From Stichopus chloronotus (taxonomy: Eukaryota; Echinodermata; Holothuroidea; Aspidochirotida; Stichopodidae), in assembly GCA_021234535.1 (NCBI GenBank), contig CM037839.1, forward strand, positions 25,779,196-25,843,195: a stretch of 64,000 nucleotides of DNA, in the 5' to 3' direction. Below are positions 54,480 to 64,000 of this stretch, one piece after another (positions within the stretch are counted from its first letter, which is position 1; every line of letters starts with the position of its first letter). Both the position numbers and the translations under genes were made by a program. The notes beneath the pieces were generated by a model, which saw only the letters and a list, made by a program, of their open reading frames with translations, had not been told where the DNA came from and ran no database searches.

Positions 54480-55160
54480 GTGACAAAGTTATAGCTGAGA
54501 AGGAAGCATTTACACTGTAAAGGAACACAAACCAATCATAAGTCCGTCAAAATGGCTTACATCGGGGTCATACCAAAGGACCACTTGAGAAAAATAAACA
54601 CGGCTGTGGAAAGATTGACTTTTGTAAATCAGTGGAAAAACACAACATCGGTCCTGCAATGTTTGAAAAACCTACTAGAGAAGGAAAATCGCACATGTAT
54701 CATGTTTGATCTCGTTCATTTATATCCCTCTGTAGCGATAAGCTACTACACAACGCCCTTGACAGTGCATCATAACATACCAACATTTCATGTAATACTC
54801 CAAGTAATATTTCACACAAATAGATGTCTGCTACACAATCAAGGCACTCCATGGTCAAAGAAGTCATCTGAAAACCTTTTTGCGTCACAAAAGGATCCTT
54901 CGACGGAGTCGAGAACCTGTGAGATAGTAGGGGCATTCCTCTTGAAACAGCTGACCGAAATTGTAAGACCACACAGTGGCCTATACAGGGACGTCGGTTT
55001 GACTGCTATTAATGACTCAAGAAATACAGAAACCAAAATGCGAGGCACTCACACTCGCGAATATGCACCGAATTGCAGATGTAAACGGGGATGTGGCATC
55101 ACGCAAGTAATGCACTGCGGTTTACTACTTATGATAAACATATTAATAGTAGTCTAGGGT
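54480..55160 (+). pseudogene. reverse transcriptase of a Penelope-type or related retroelement
   Basis: Pieces: TAVERLTFVNQWKNTTSVLQ (about 54600), RTCIMFDLVHLYPSVA (about 54690, the FD-x-x-x-x-YPS motif), CEIVGAFLLKQLTEIV (about 54925) and SGLYRDVGLTAI (about 54975). Family members known from invertebrate genomes have FD-I-x-x-FYPSI, CE-VG-x-x-LL and LYRDDGLA at these places, so the second catalytic Asp is replaced by Val here. A long frame (54552-55157) remains but its later part drifts away from the family. I cannot fix the exact clade. Confidence 0.65.
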
Positions 55161-57050
55161 CGTAAAGGAGCGCTAATATCCCAATAACTTACCATTGAAA
55201 AGAGTACAAGCCTACGTACACAATTCAGTCTATGACTAAGAAGACTACGAGTTCGTACGCTAACTTAGAGTAGAGTCGAGTTAGCTTAACCTAGCAGTTA
55301 CAACTTCACTACAATTGGTTTAGTTCCTGTAAACTTCTACACTATCATGATACAATCCATATGAGCGTTTGGAAAGACGGTAACCGCACGTTAATTACAT
55401 CATCATGTCTAGGCCTAGTGTCAATGATAATTTTGAAAAAGACAACACGGTATAACACACATTTGCCAATCTTTGCAACCCTGCCTTGAGGGAACTGACA
55501 GCGGACACATACAGTATAGTAGTCGACGCTCGTGTGTGGAATTCACACGGCAGTAGTACGGCGCACGCACACAAGCCATTATGAAGATAAATATGCAAAT
55601 TTGTACAGAACAGCTCGACATGTTACACCTGTCACTTTTCTTTTTAGTGGGATGTGAAACAAAAGAGGTTGTAATCATCCAGTATCAACCTCCTGAATTG
55701 AAAAATTGACAAGCAAATTTGAATATTTCATCCCTCTATCAGTAAAATAGAAGCCAAAGTCCACCACAATGTATTTTAAACATTTCAAAATACCGACAGT
55801 GACTCGTTGAAATTTTAATACGGAACAGTCGTTCAACGGTGGAAAGGGTGCTATTCATGTTTTACAGTCGTTTTGTTGTGCAAACCCTCAGAAACGTTTG
55901 TGCTCACAACGAAATAGACTATAAACCGTTCCAACAAGCATACAGTAATTGTAATACATATTTGAAAGTTTCTTTTAAGCAATTTTGTTGGTTAAACTGA
56001 AAGCAATTTTCAGTCATACCAATGAAAGACTGTCAACAGGCTTAAACACGACTGCTATATTTTGCTATTCGCTTGTAAAAATGAAGCAAGAAATAAGCAA
56101 GATTTCCAACATGCATGGATTAAAAGTGATTACTGAAGCTAATAAAAAGTGGTAGATTCTTAGATGTAATCTTTGAATTATCTGACATGTAGCCAACCTT
56201 TAAAAAGGTTTCATATCTCCACAATTTTTCAAACATGAGGAAATTCCATCTATGAAAAAATACATGGCTTCAGATAATACGACATATCAGAGTAATATAT
56301 TTGAATCATGCATCTGTTTTATGTTTTGAGCACTTGGCAAATGTTGCAGCTGAACATACCCCCCCCCCCACCACCACCACCACCTCCACCTCTCCCAGCA
56401 GTGTTGGAAAACCTGCCTCAATTTCAAAACACTAATGAAAATGCTCGAGTTTCCCCCTAGCCTTTGTTTACCTAATAACGAGCACGAGAACTTGCCTGCC
56501 AGCAAATCTACGTGGTGTCCGGGGTTCGCCTTATGACCCGGGCTGGGGCAAGCCGTTGAAGCTCTTATACGGGTCCAGTGGGCGAATGCAAGAATTTGAG
56601 ATTACTTGCATATCAAAATGGTAACACAGGTGCAGCTGCATAGGTACAATAAGACTAACCCTAACTTTTGTCCTCCATTTGCAATAATCACAAAAATGGA
56701 CAAAGTTGTGAATATTAGTTTTATCGACAGTTCGTAGACGCAAACCCCCTCACCTTATTAAGTAAGCGACAGCAGTAGACCTGAGGTTTCCTTTTCCCCT
56801 ACCACTAGTGTAGGTACACTTTGAGCAAAGGATTGAATGGGGGAAAGTAATGACTCCATTAAGATTGTATACTTTCTCTACAGGGTAGCGTGTCAAAAAA
56901 AAAAAATTAAAAAAATAAAATAACTCTCAAATTGCAGTAAATTGCACTTCTCGGTCGCTCTGGCCCCGTTAACTTCTACTTATTTTGCGAATTGCTTTCG
57001 AATTATTTTCTCATTTCCTCTAATTTGTTTGTGTATGCCATTGACGTTTT
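55160..57050. other. intergenic; nothing recognised
   Basis: AT-rich. A run of C followed by CCACCACCACCACC at 56361-56388 and a poly-A/T tract at 56897 are the only features. Confidence 0.45.
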
Positions 57051-57059
57051 GGAGATAGG

Positions 57060-57490
57060 AATGGCAAAATATTAGGATATTATTGCAATGAGGGATGGAA
57101 ATATATTCAGTTTTCTGATAGATTACGAAGCGTACCTATGGAGGTGGGTGGATCTAGGTAACTCTAATAAGACCTATGACGAGACGCTCGAATTTATGAT
57201 TCAGGACCAACTTTGCAGAATCTACAGTAAGTGAATTACATATCTTTATTAAAGAGTGAACCAAGTGATGTTAAGGAGATGACAGCTAGAGCTGATCGTT
57301 ATACTGAAGCCAAGGGTAGACATTGGGAAAGGTAAAACTTCAACAAAATTGTAGTGTGATACAATGAGGGGTAATGGGCAACAAGCAGACAAAAGTAAAA
57401 CTGGAATAGAAATGAAAGATGTTTTAGTTGTAAAGAAATGGGTCATGTTTCTTAAGATTGTAAAAGCTCTAATATAACAGGGCATTCAGA
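57060..57490 (+). pseudogene. Gag remnant of an LTR retrotransposon
   Basis: Frame-shifted reading gives QFSDRLRSV, FMIQDQLCRIYS, LHIFIKE and DVKEMTARADRYTEAKGRHW, the order of a SCAN-like capsid end (QF-L..., L-x-FL-x-E, E-x-x-x-x-A-x-x-Y-x-A). It is followed by RCFSCKEMGHVS and DC, a zinc knuckle with a stop inside. No protease or RT was found downstream. Confidence 0.6.
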
Positions 57491-57861
57491 TTCTCAAACA
57501 TCTAAAGGGGCAAAAGGCAGGATTTATAGAGAGGAAACACACCAAACTTTGAACCGATGGGAAAGTCTCAAACTGAGTCAGAGCTGTTAAAAGCACCAAA
57601 AAGCCAACTTGCTATAGTATGGAAAGCGAACAGGAAAGTTCGAAAATATCCCTAAGATGCATTCGGATAGACAACTTGCAATTTACATTTTGGAGTATTT
57701 ACCGAATGTAACCTTACAAATTTTAACATTAGTGACAACTGTTAACAATAGTGACAATTTTCATGAAAATCCATCAACCATTGACCATTTTACAAACAAA
57801 TTTCTCTTTTAAAATTGGCTCATTAATGAAGATAAGTCAAATATGCAAATTTGTGACGTTC

Positions 57862-58032
57862 ATGGAGGGACTCACCCTGAGATTCCTTTTGTTATCCTTT
57901 GTGTACTTTACCTTTATTTCATATACAACCGAGAACTCTACATGTCCTGATGGTTTTTCGGAAGCACGTGTTGCCTTCTTCAGAAATATTGATATCCCTC
58001 ACCAGTATGAGACTCAGGCATTAAGCAATTAA
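57862..58032 (+). CDS. possible secreted peptide or first exon, unknown
   Basis: MEGLTLRFLLLSFVYFTFIS is a good signal peptide, followed by YTTENSTCPDGFSEARVAFF and a stop after ALSN. One N-glycosylation site (NST) and one Cys. A GTATGAG donor at 58001 (phase 2) could make it a first exon, but no partner exon was found. It lies upstream of the plus-strand immunoglobulin gene. No family recognised. Confidence 0.35.
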   Translation: MEGLTLRFLLLSFVYFTFISYTTENSTCPDGFSEARVAFFRNIDIPHQYETQALSN

Positions 58033-58104
58033 GAGATAATTAAAAATGGAAAGGCCTAACAAAAGAAATACTGACACTGTTCAACACCCTAAACATCATT
58101 TGTT

Positions 58105-58260
58105 TTCGTCAAACTTTGAAAAGTCATATCTTAAATACGGTAATAGAAAGAAAGACAATTTCAACAGATTATCACTTCGGAGCTCACTTTGCAACATCTG
58201 AATGAAGCTCTCACTTTTCTAGATGCATGTCAATAGGACTTCTAGATGCATGTCAACAGG
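58105..58260 (+). repeat. dispersed repeat module, copy 3, with 24-bp duplication
   Basis: CTTTGAAAAGTCATATCTTA ... GGTAATAGAAAG ... CTCACTTTGCAACATCTG ... TTTTCTAGATGCATG repeats the blocks of 39340-39465. The end TCTAGATGCATGTCAATAGGACT is duplicated in tandem. Confidence 0.6.
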
Positions 58261-58299
58261 ACTTGAAGCTGAATCATATAAGCAACAACCTTGCAAATA

Positions 58300-60270
58300 C
58301 ATCCGCGCAAGCCGTATATCAGCGGTCTGGCTAAGAATTATGTAAAGATAAAACCTTCTTGGACAAAGTCTATGACACCAATACTAATGCTATGTTTTCA
58401 AGGCCTTCACATTATTCCTAAAAAAAAGTGAAAATATATGATTCCTTCTATGAAAAGATCTCACGAAATGGTCATGCTCATGTGCTTTTGTAAGGGGACA
58501 GCAATTTGGTTTCGGGTGATAAGCCACAGATAAAGTTTAATTGTCTTAGCTGGTGACGCCATTACATGTAACTTTTTGTAGTTGGCCAAGCTGGGCATTA
58601 TACGTTTTTGTCGTCTCATTGGTTCATTTCCTCTTACGGGATAAGTAATAGCTATTGCGACTACATTTATCTATATTCACTAATGTTGGAGGAATGACTA
58701 ACAAAACAGCCATTTGTAAAGCTCACTATGGATTATTCATGTTTGCGCTCTTTTCCAACTTTAGATTAATCCCGAATGAAATTTACTTACTCTTGCACGT
58801 AATATGTAATTGTGTTGGAACCGTTAAAACTTCACTACACAAAATTTCCTACATTGCTTGATATTACAACAGGCGTAATGTAAGCACTATGTATGTACAT
58901 AGGCACATTGACAGCAACTGTAGTTCAATTTACTACACAAGGGAACGAAAACGAAACCGAAATATCAGATATGCAAATATGTGTATTTGCGTTGATAGTG
59001 CATAGTTCAAGCTGGCAAAGTCATGCACGCAGTCTGTATGCTTTTGTAAGCATATCCCAATACAATAGTAGAAGTGGACAATAAGAAGGAAATAAAGAAT
59101 CAATACAGTTATGTAGCCGTTGTGTATATTGATTTTTAATAAGTAGATTCTGGCTGACAAGGTACGGCCAGGCAGAGAACAAAACGTACTTACATGGCAG
59201 GCAGCTTGCTGTTTTTCACCAACATGAAATAAAGAAAATATCTTATATCTCTCAATCGTGATTTGTGTAACTTCTCGCATGGCTCTTTATGTTGAATATG
59301 AAATATGAAATAGCATGTCTTGAACTATTATCATCAAGGGAACATAAACCTTTGTACCTGGTACTATCTGCTATTGTACTTCGACCTTTTATATGGTAAA
59401 TGACGAAACATCAATCACCATTAAAAGTCTCCGAAGATTACATCAACGATTACATCAGCGTAGACATGCAAAAGTGTTGTTGAAAACTGAGTTGTGTGCT
59501 ATATGAGAGAATTGCTTGCCGAACATTATTCAGTATATCTTCATTGGTTAATTGTGGGAGATGCCTTTGAATTGAGACTTCAAAGATAGTAAGATGTCAC
59601 AGATCCCTTTACATTTGCATGCCTATCCCCATTTGATTTTATATGACCAACGAGTTAAGATACCATCTTGAAGATGAGATTTAAAATTATGGTGATAATG
59701 TCTTTTACTTCATCTTAAAACTCCACTACGTACAATACGAAAGAAAACTATCACATGCCGACGAAAAACAAAAGTATGTGCTTTTGATTATGGTAAATGA
59801 TTATTCTTTAGTTTTATCGTATAATAGGTAATTTTATGATACTACTTAATACTCGTGCTTTTTTGGATTGTTAATCAACTGTTCTTGTTTTGCATACATA
59901 TGTCCATGTCATTTAGGTAATTCAGAAAAGTTAGCAATACAGTCGTTTTTACACTCAAAGAATGACGACAGCTATTGCAGTACACTCTTGAATAGTTTCA
60001 TTTCCTGCAAGGGGATACTAAAGCTTTCTATTAAGGGCAAGCTGAAGTTACCTATTAACAACTTTGCACGTATTGTTTGGACAATTTACGTCTGCTACTT
60101 ATCTCAAATTGAAACAGGAAACAAGAGTTATCAACAAAGCAGAACATACAAAACTCGATTTTCCCTCACACATCTCTTCAGTTTAGTGAAGTACTGATCT
60201 AACATTTACGATCATCCAAAGAGTCAGTGTTACTAAAAATCGTGTTTGAAAATGCTGCTTTGACTGGATA
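58300..60270. other. intergenic; no gene recognised
   Basis: Upstream region of the plus-strand immunoglobulin gene. Short frames only. A GGCTGACAAGGTAC string at 59152 also occurs at 49007. The promoter could not be placed. Confidence 0.4.
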
Positions 60271-60274
60271 CTGG

Positions 60275-60338
60275 ATGATGAAGGCTTCCAAATTTATTTT
60301 CTTGTATCTCTTAACAAAGCTTGTCAAAATCAAACAAG
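60275..60338 (+). CDS. second Ig gene exon 1: signal peptide
   Basis: ATGATG at 60275; peptide MMKASKFIFLYLLTKLVKI with a hydrophobic FIFLYLL core, ends in phase 1 at GTTAGTG. An upstream ATG at 60252 gives only a four-residue frame (MLL-stop type). The leader is short and Lys-rich for a signal peptide. Confidence 0.55.
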
Positions 60339-61858
60339 GTTAGTGTTGATGTATTTATACCGTACGTTGTAACTAATGTAGCATCCTAATCTTAAGGACT
60401 TTCAAATTTTAGTAGCAGACTGCTGCTTTTGCGTACTCTTTATAGTAATTTTTGATACCTGATATTTGTAGGCAACTGCGTAACACCTTTGTTTTGACCG
60501 TGAAATGTACCCATTTGCCAATATTTACAAGTTTCAGTCAAGAAATGTAAAAAAAAATGTTTCATTCATATCCACAGCACATGAACACTTTGCAGTAGTC
60601 AACAGTTCAACAACTTTGGACTGCAAGCCACGAAAATCATGGGAGGATTTGGTGATAGTATGGAAGCTCAATGGTGAACCGATATTGAGATCACACTTCA
60701 CAAGACAAAATTTAGATAGGATTTATGTTAAGGAGAGTTACTCATCTTACTTCGATGCTGATAGTGATGTGGCAGTGTTAAAAATCTCAAACATTACCTT
60801 CTGGAACGCTGGGAACTACACCTGCATGATTTTGTTCAAGCCGGCAGAGACTATTGATTATGCACTGCAGGTGCAAAGTGAGTAAAACCAAGAATTTTGG
60901 TCATTTATATTTTGATTGTTATTGTATTATGACAGGCTGGTCTGAAAGTATAGTATACAGTCAATCACTGCCATTTACAGTGTAAACAGAGTACGTTTAA
61001 ATTCCCTGATAATTCTTATTTCTTTGTGGAGCTATCAGTACTCAGAATATCGATCAACCAGTATTCCTGATGCCAAACCATTGAGCTAAGTCCACACATG
61101 GTTAAACAAAGCAGAGTGTGAGAGGAAATGAAAGAATGGGGTGGTGGGGAGTTGGGCTATCGCCAACACGAGCTATGTTAATCGGAAAACAGGTAACACT
61201 CCCATGATACAGTACAAGGTGGCTATTTTCAAGTAGAATGTCTGCTTGATCTGCCTTTTTTACAACTTTTATCTCTTGAAGACGAATGTGTATGCTTTGG
61301 GTATCCAAGAATGTCTGTTAGATGTTCAATAATAGGAAAATGAAAGGTAAACCTCCCCCGAAGAGTGCTCGAACTAGAGCACTACGGATTTGATTGTTTT
61401 TACTTTGAAACAATGATAACACAGAAAAAAAGAAACTCTTTGCAGTACAAAATAATATATTGTAAAGTTAAAGTGATAGAAAAGAAACAACGTATTTCAT
61501 TTGTGCATGGGCTTATTTTGTTCTTTTGTTTTTTTGTTTACTTTCTTCTTCTACTTCTTTTTAGGCGCTCCAGAAATAACAGTCTTTGAAAATCCAGTAG
61601 AAAACATATTTACAGCGAAGTGTTGTGCTCGTTTTGCGTTGCCGTGGAATCAAACTAACGTAACATGGGCAACAGAGCACACGTATACCTTTACCATTAC
61701 AAATGAGTTCCACGAATGGAGGAAATCAAATTCAAGAACAGAACACTGTAGTGTCATCCTGGTGAAGACGTATATCATAGAACGGAACGAAAAATTAAGT
61801 TGCACCACAACGAACAAACAACTGTTTCTTTTATCATATTTGTTTTTGTTTGAGCCAT
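60275..61858 (+). CDS. second immunoglobulin-domain gene, 5' part
   Basis: Three exons with matching phase 1 borders: 60275-60338, 60578-60877 and 61565-61858. They encode a signal peptide and two Ig domains of a cell-surface or secreted protein. The last exon ends at GTGAGTAT, so the gene continues, but I found no membrane-span exon or stop before 64000. Exon sizes and phases parallel those of the minus-strand receptor gene 8 kb away, so the two may be relatives, although the Ig sequences differ clearly. Ligand and function are unknown. Confidence 0.65.
60578..60877 (+). CDS. second Ig gene exon 2: first Ig domain
   Basis: 300 bases, phase 1-1, acceptor TTCATTCATATCCACAG, donor GTGAGTAA. 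Cys in STTLDCKPRKS, Trp in VIVWKLNGEPI, then VAVLKISNITFWNAGNYTC, with the G-x-Y-x-C end of an Ig fold. N-glycosylation sites NIT and NYT. Confidence 0.82.
61565..61858 (+). CDS. second Ig gene exon 3: second Ig-like domain
   Basis: 294 bases, phase 1-1, acceptor with a long pyrimidine tract ending TTTTTAG, donor GTGAGTAT. AKCCARFALPWNQTNVTW gives the first Cys and the Trp; LSCTTTNKQ holds the second Cys. The D-x-G-x-Y-x-C signature is absent, as in the second domain of the other gene. Three N-glycosylation sites are possible. The end is unusually hydrophobic (LFLLSYLFLF). Confidence 0.68.
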
Positions 61859-61859
61859 G

Positions 61860-63244
61860 TGAGTATAACAGTGATCGATTTATTTATTCTGATTTAGATT
61901 TAAAAATTCTAAATATTTTTAAATTCTTAATCCACAAATTTCTCTTCATTCCCTTTGATTACAAATGTAAAGCAACTTGCGTCATCCGGTATCCATTAGA
62001 AAGTTTATGAAGATTGCGCAAGAATGTTGCGGTCTGTAAAAATGAAGGGTATCAACTTATTCATCAAGATTTGAGTACTTGAAATGTAATATACATTTAA
62101 GTATGTTTTGTTTTAAGTATATTTTTTTTTACATTTCAAGGGTGGTGGCATGCAGAGTTCCAAATGCATAATGGATCTTAAAAAGAAAGATAATGCAACC
62201 AGACTATTTCAATACATTTAACCAGAAGCATTTTCCAAAACAAAGTCGGAATATTCTAAAATTTTTGGAGGGGTAAATACATTTCAGTGTTTCGAAAACA
62301 GATTAGTGCCTCCAATAAAATGCAAAAGAAAATAACGAGCACATTTTGTTTCGTAAGTTAAATGCTTTTTACACAGTGTCTGTTTCATAACTAGGGGACA
62401 TTGAAACTGTATTTTCCCAATTGTATCAAAATTATTAAGAAAATCCTCATATCAGGAAAATCAGGGTGTCGAAATCTATGGTTGATACGACGCTATAGGT
62501 TCGGATACCGTTATAGGTTCTTACTTAACACATTGGCAGCTGTGATATCGCGATACATTGGTGTAGATTGTCCATGTATCGTTAATAGATTGCATACCTT
62601 GATTCCACTACATCATAATGAAAATTTTGGTTAATCCTAGCACACTTGAACACGAGTAAACATTTTAAAGGGAAATAGGGCGTTTAGAATACACCAACAT
62701 GACATTCTAAAGAAATAGCCTTTAGTCACTATTAAACCATTCAGTTTCATCAATGAACGTCTGCCAAGGCTTTATCTTCTCAAAACGTTATGCATGTGAT
62801 GAGTAACAGAAGATGCATCATTTGAATTTTGAAAAGTTTGGGTGAACAAATTAGTGTTGAGCAACAAATAACTGAATCTCTATCTGTGAGAAACTTATTT
62901 CTTGGAAAAAAAGACTACTGTCCTTCCTTATTTTGAATAATCTATCATTCTGCATCCACAAACATTGGTTTTAAAAATATGGATGTTTTCTGTGAAACAA
63001 ACGCCCTATTTCCCTTTAAAGCAGTAGACATTTAGATTTAATTTAAGTATAACAATTATAACGTCTACTAGAATGCCCCTGGATATTTCTGAAAATAGAT
63101 TAACATGTTGATTTCTGTTTAAACTTGTAAAACCACTTTGGATCATGCTTAGACTTATTTACCTATGTGGATTTTTTTCTATTTTCAATGATTTTTAATC
63201 CGCTATTTTTTATCGGCGTATTTGAAATACTTCACACTCCGTAA
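61860..63244. other. intron or intergenic; no exon recognised
   Basis: Follows the donor at 61859. I searched for a membrane-span exon with matching phase and found none. A frame at 62401-62634 shows no motif. Confidence 0.4.
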
Positions 63245-64000
63245 TGGATTATTTTGAGTTTTTGAGTTTGAGTTTATTCATTCACGCATGTATATATATA
63301 CAAATGATTTAATTATATAGGTTACTTGTTTCGTAATTATTAAGTACTATATACACATACATGAAAGGGACGTCATAAGCTCTGAGAGAGCTTGAGGTGA
63401 CGTCCAACAGAAAATAAACAAAGTTATACTAATTGGGAATAAAGATCAGGTGACTTAAGAACAACAAAACTATACAATAGTTATTTACAACAAAAATTGG
63501 AAATGAAATAAGAATAAGAAAAGAACCTTAGGAGTAGGAAGAAAAAAAAAGGTGGGGAGGAGGGAGGTGGGTGGATGTAGGAAAAACAAAGGGAAAGGGA
63601 TGAAGAAGGTTTTCTACATCACTTGTAATAAATCAGTATTGCATAGTATATTTATCCAAGATAAGACTCTTAATTTGTCTCTTAAAGCTATTTTTTTTGT
63701 AGGGCACATTCGAATATCCATAGGTAAAGAATTCCAAAGGTCGGGGCCAGTGTGTCTAATAGATCGATGGGCGAGAGCTGTTTTGGGGTTTTCTAGATGA
63801 ACATTTAAAGAAATTCGGGTTGGATAATTGTGGATAGCAGAGTTGATGCGAAACATGTGTAACAGGTTGGCGGGCAGTTCTTGAGTATGGAATCTGTACA
63901 TAAAAAGAGCAATTTGGAGGTAATGAATATCATGTATAGTAAGAGTGCGTAGCTCATAAAATAATGGATTCGAATGTGCCCGATAATCTGAGTTCGTACA
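63245..64000 (-). pseudogene. CR1/L2-like LINE 3' end
   Basis: The minus-strand frame 63901-63614 reads MYRFHTQELPANLLHMF, HNYPTRISLNVH and SIRHTGPDLWNSLPMDI, the usual C-terminal block of CR1/L2-type LINE polyproteins (Y-x-TR, G-x-x-x-WN-x-LP). Upstream pieces (LTIHDIHYLQIALF) run to the window edge. The 3' end has GAATAAACTCAAACTCAAAA near 63280-63250, similar to the terminal repeats of such elements. 5' part is outside the window. Confidence 0.75.

Noticed and set aside
1..64000. tRNA, rRNA and CRISPR search by eye
   Set aside because: No convincing B-box with acceptor stem, no ribosomal sequence and no repeat-spacer array; the regular repeats are minisatellites.

Overview
This is a eukaryotic (animal) window: AT-rich, intron-rich, low gene density, and full of decayed mobile elements. 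The mix of Rex1/CR1-like and craniofacial-development-protein-2-like LINEs, Penelope-like elements, Gypsy elements with a two-knuckle Gag, a hAT MITE, and phase-1 immunoglobulin-domain exons points to a marine invertebrate, most likely a deuterostome such as an echinoderm. That assignment is inference; nothing in the window names the species.

Layout. 1-2.4 kb holds two Gypsy pol remnants. 2.7-7.6 kb is one nearly complete but inactivated Gypsy LTR retrotransposon. 7.6-13 kb has no recognisable gene. 13.0-18.7 kb carries the start (endonuclease) and the end (C-terminal zinc finger) of a LINE whose reverse transcriptase part is no longer visible. 20.6-20.8 and 24.2-24.6 kb are CTATAG-rich repeats in opposite orientation; the second cuts off a Penelope-like reverse transcriptase (24.6-26.2 kb, minus strand).

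The main host gene runs on the minus strand from 52.4 to 23.0 kb. I assembled thirteen exons with consistent splice sites and phases. They encode a predicted 519-residue type I membrane protein: signal peptide, two immunoglobulin domains, one membrane span, a tail built from tiny phase-0 exons with heptad-like sequence, and an unrecognised C-terminal region. The stop codon is followed by AATAAA about 95 bases downstream. Its introns hold a hAT MITE, an orientation-switching minisatellite, a solo LTR inside a 51-bp tandem array, a 160-bp foldback, two arrays with AGGTCA-type repeats, and a dead Rex1-like LINE.

A second immunoglobulin gene starts on the plus strand at 60.3 kb (signal peptide plus two immunoglobulin exons seen; the rest was not found). 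The two genes point away from each other, about 8 kb apart. The space between them holds a CR1-like LINE RT, an LTR fragment, a second Penelope-type RT with a damaged catalytic motif, and a Gag remnant. The window ends in another LINE tail on the minus strand. Three hammerhead-ribozyme-like motifs lie near the Penelope-type material. No tRNA, rRNA or CRISPR was seen.
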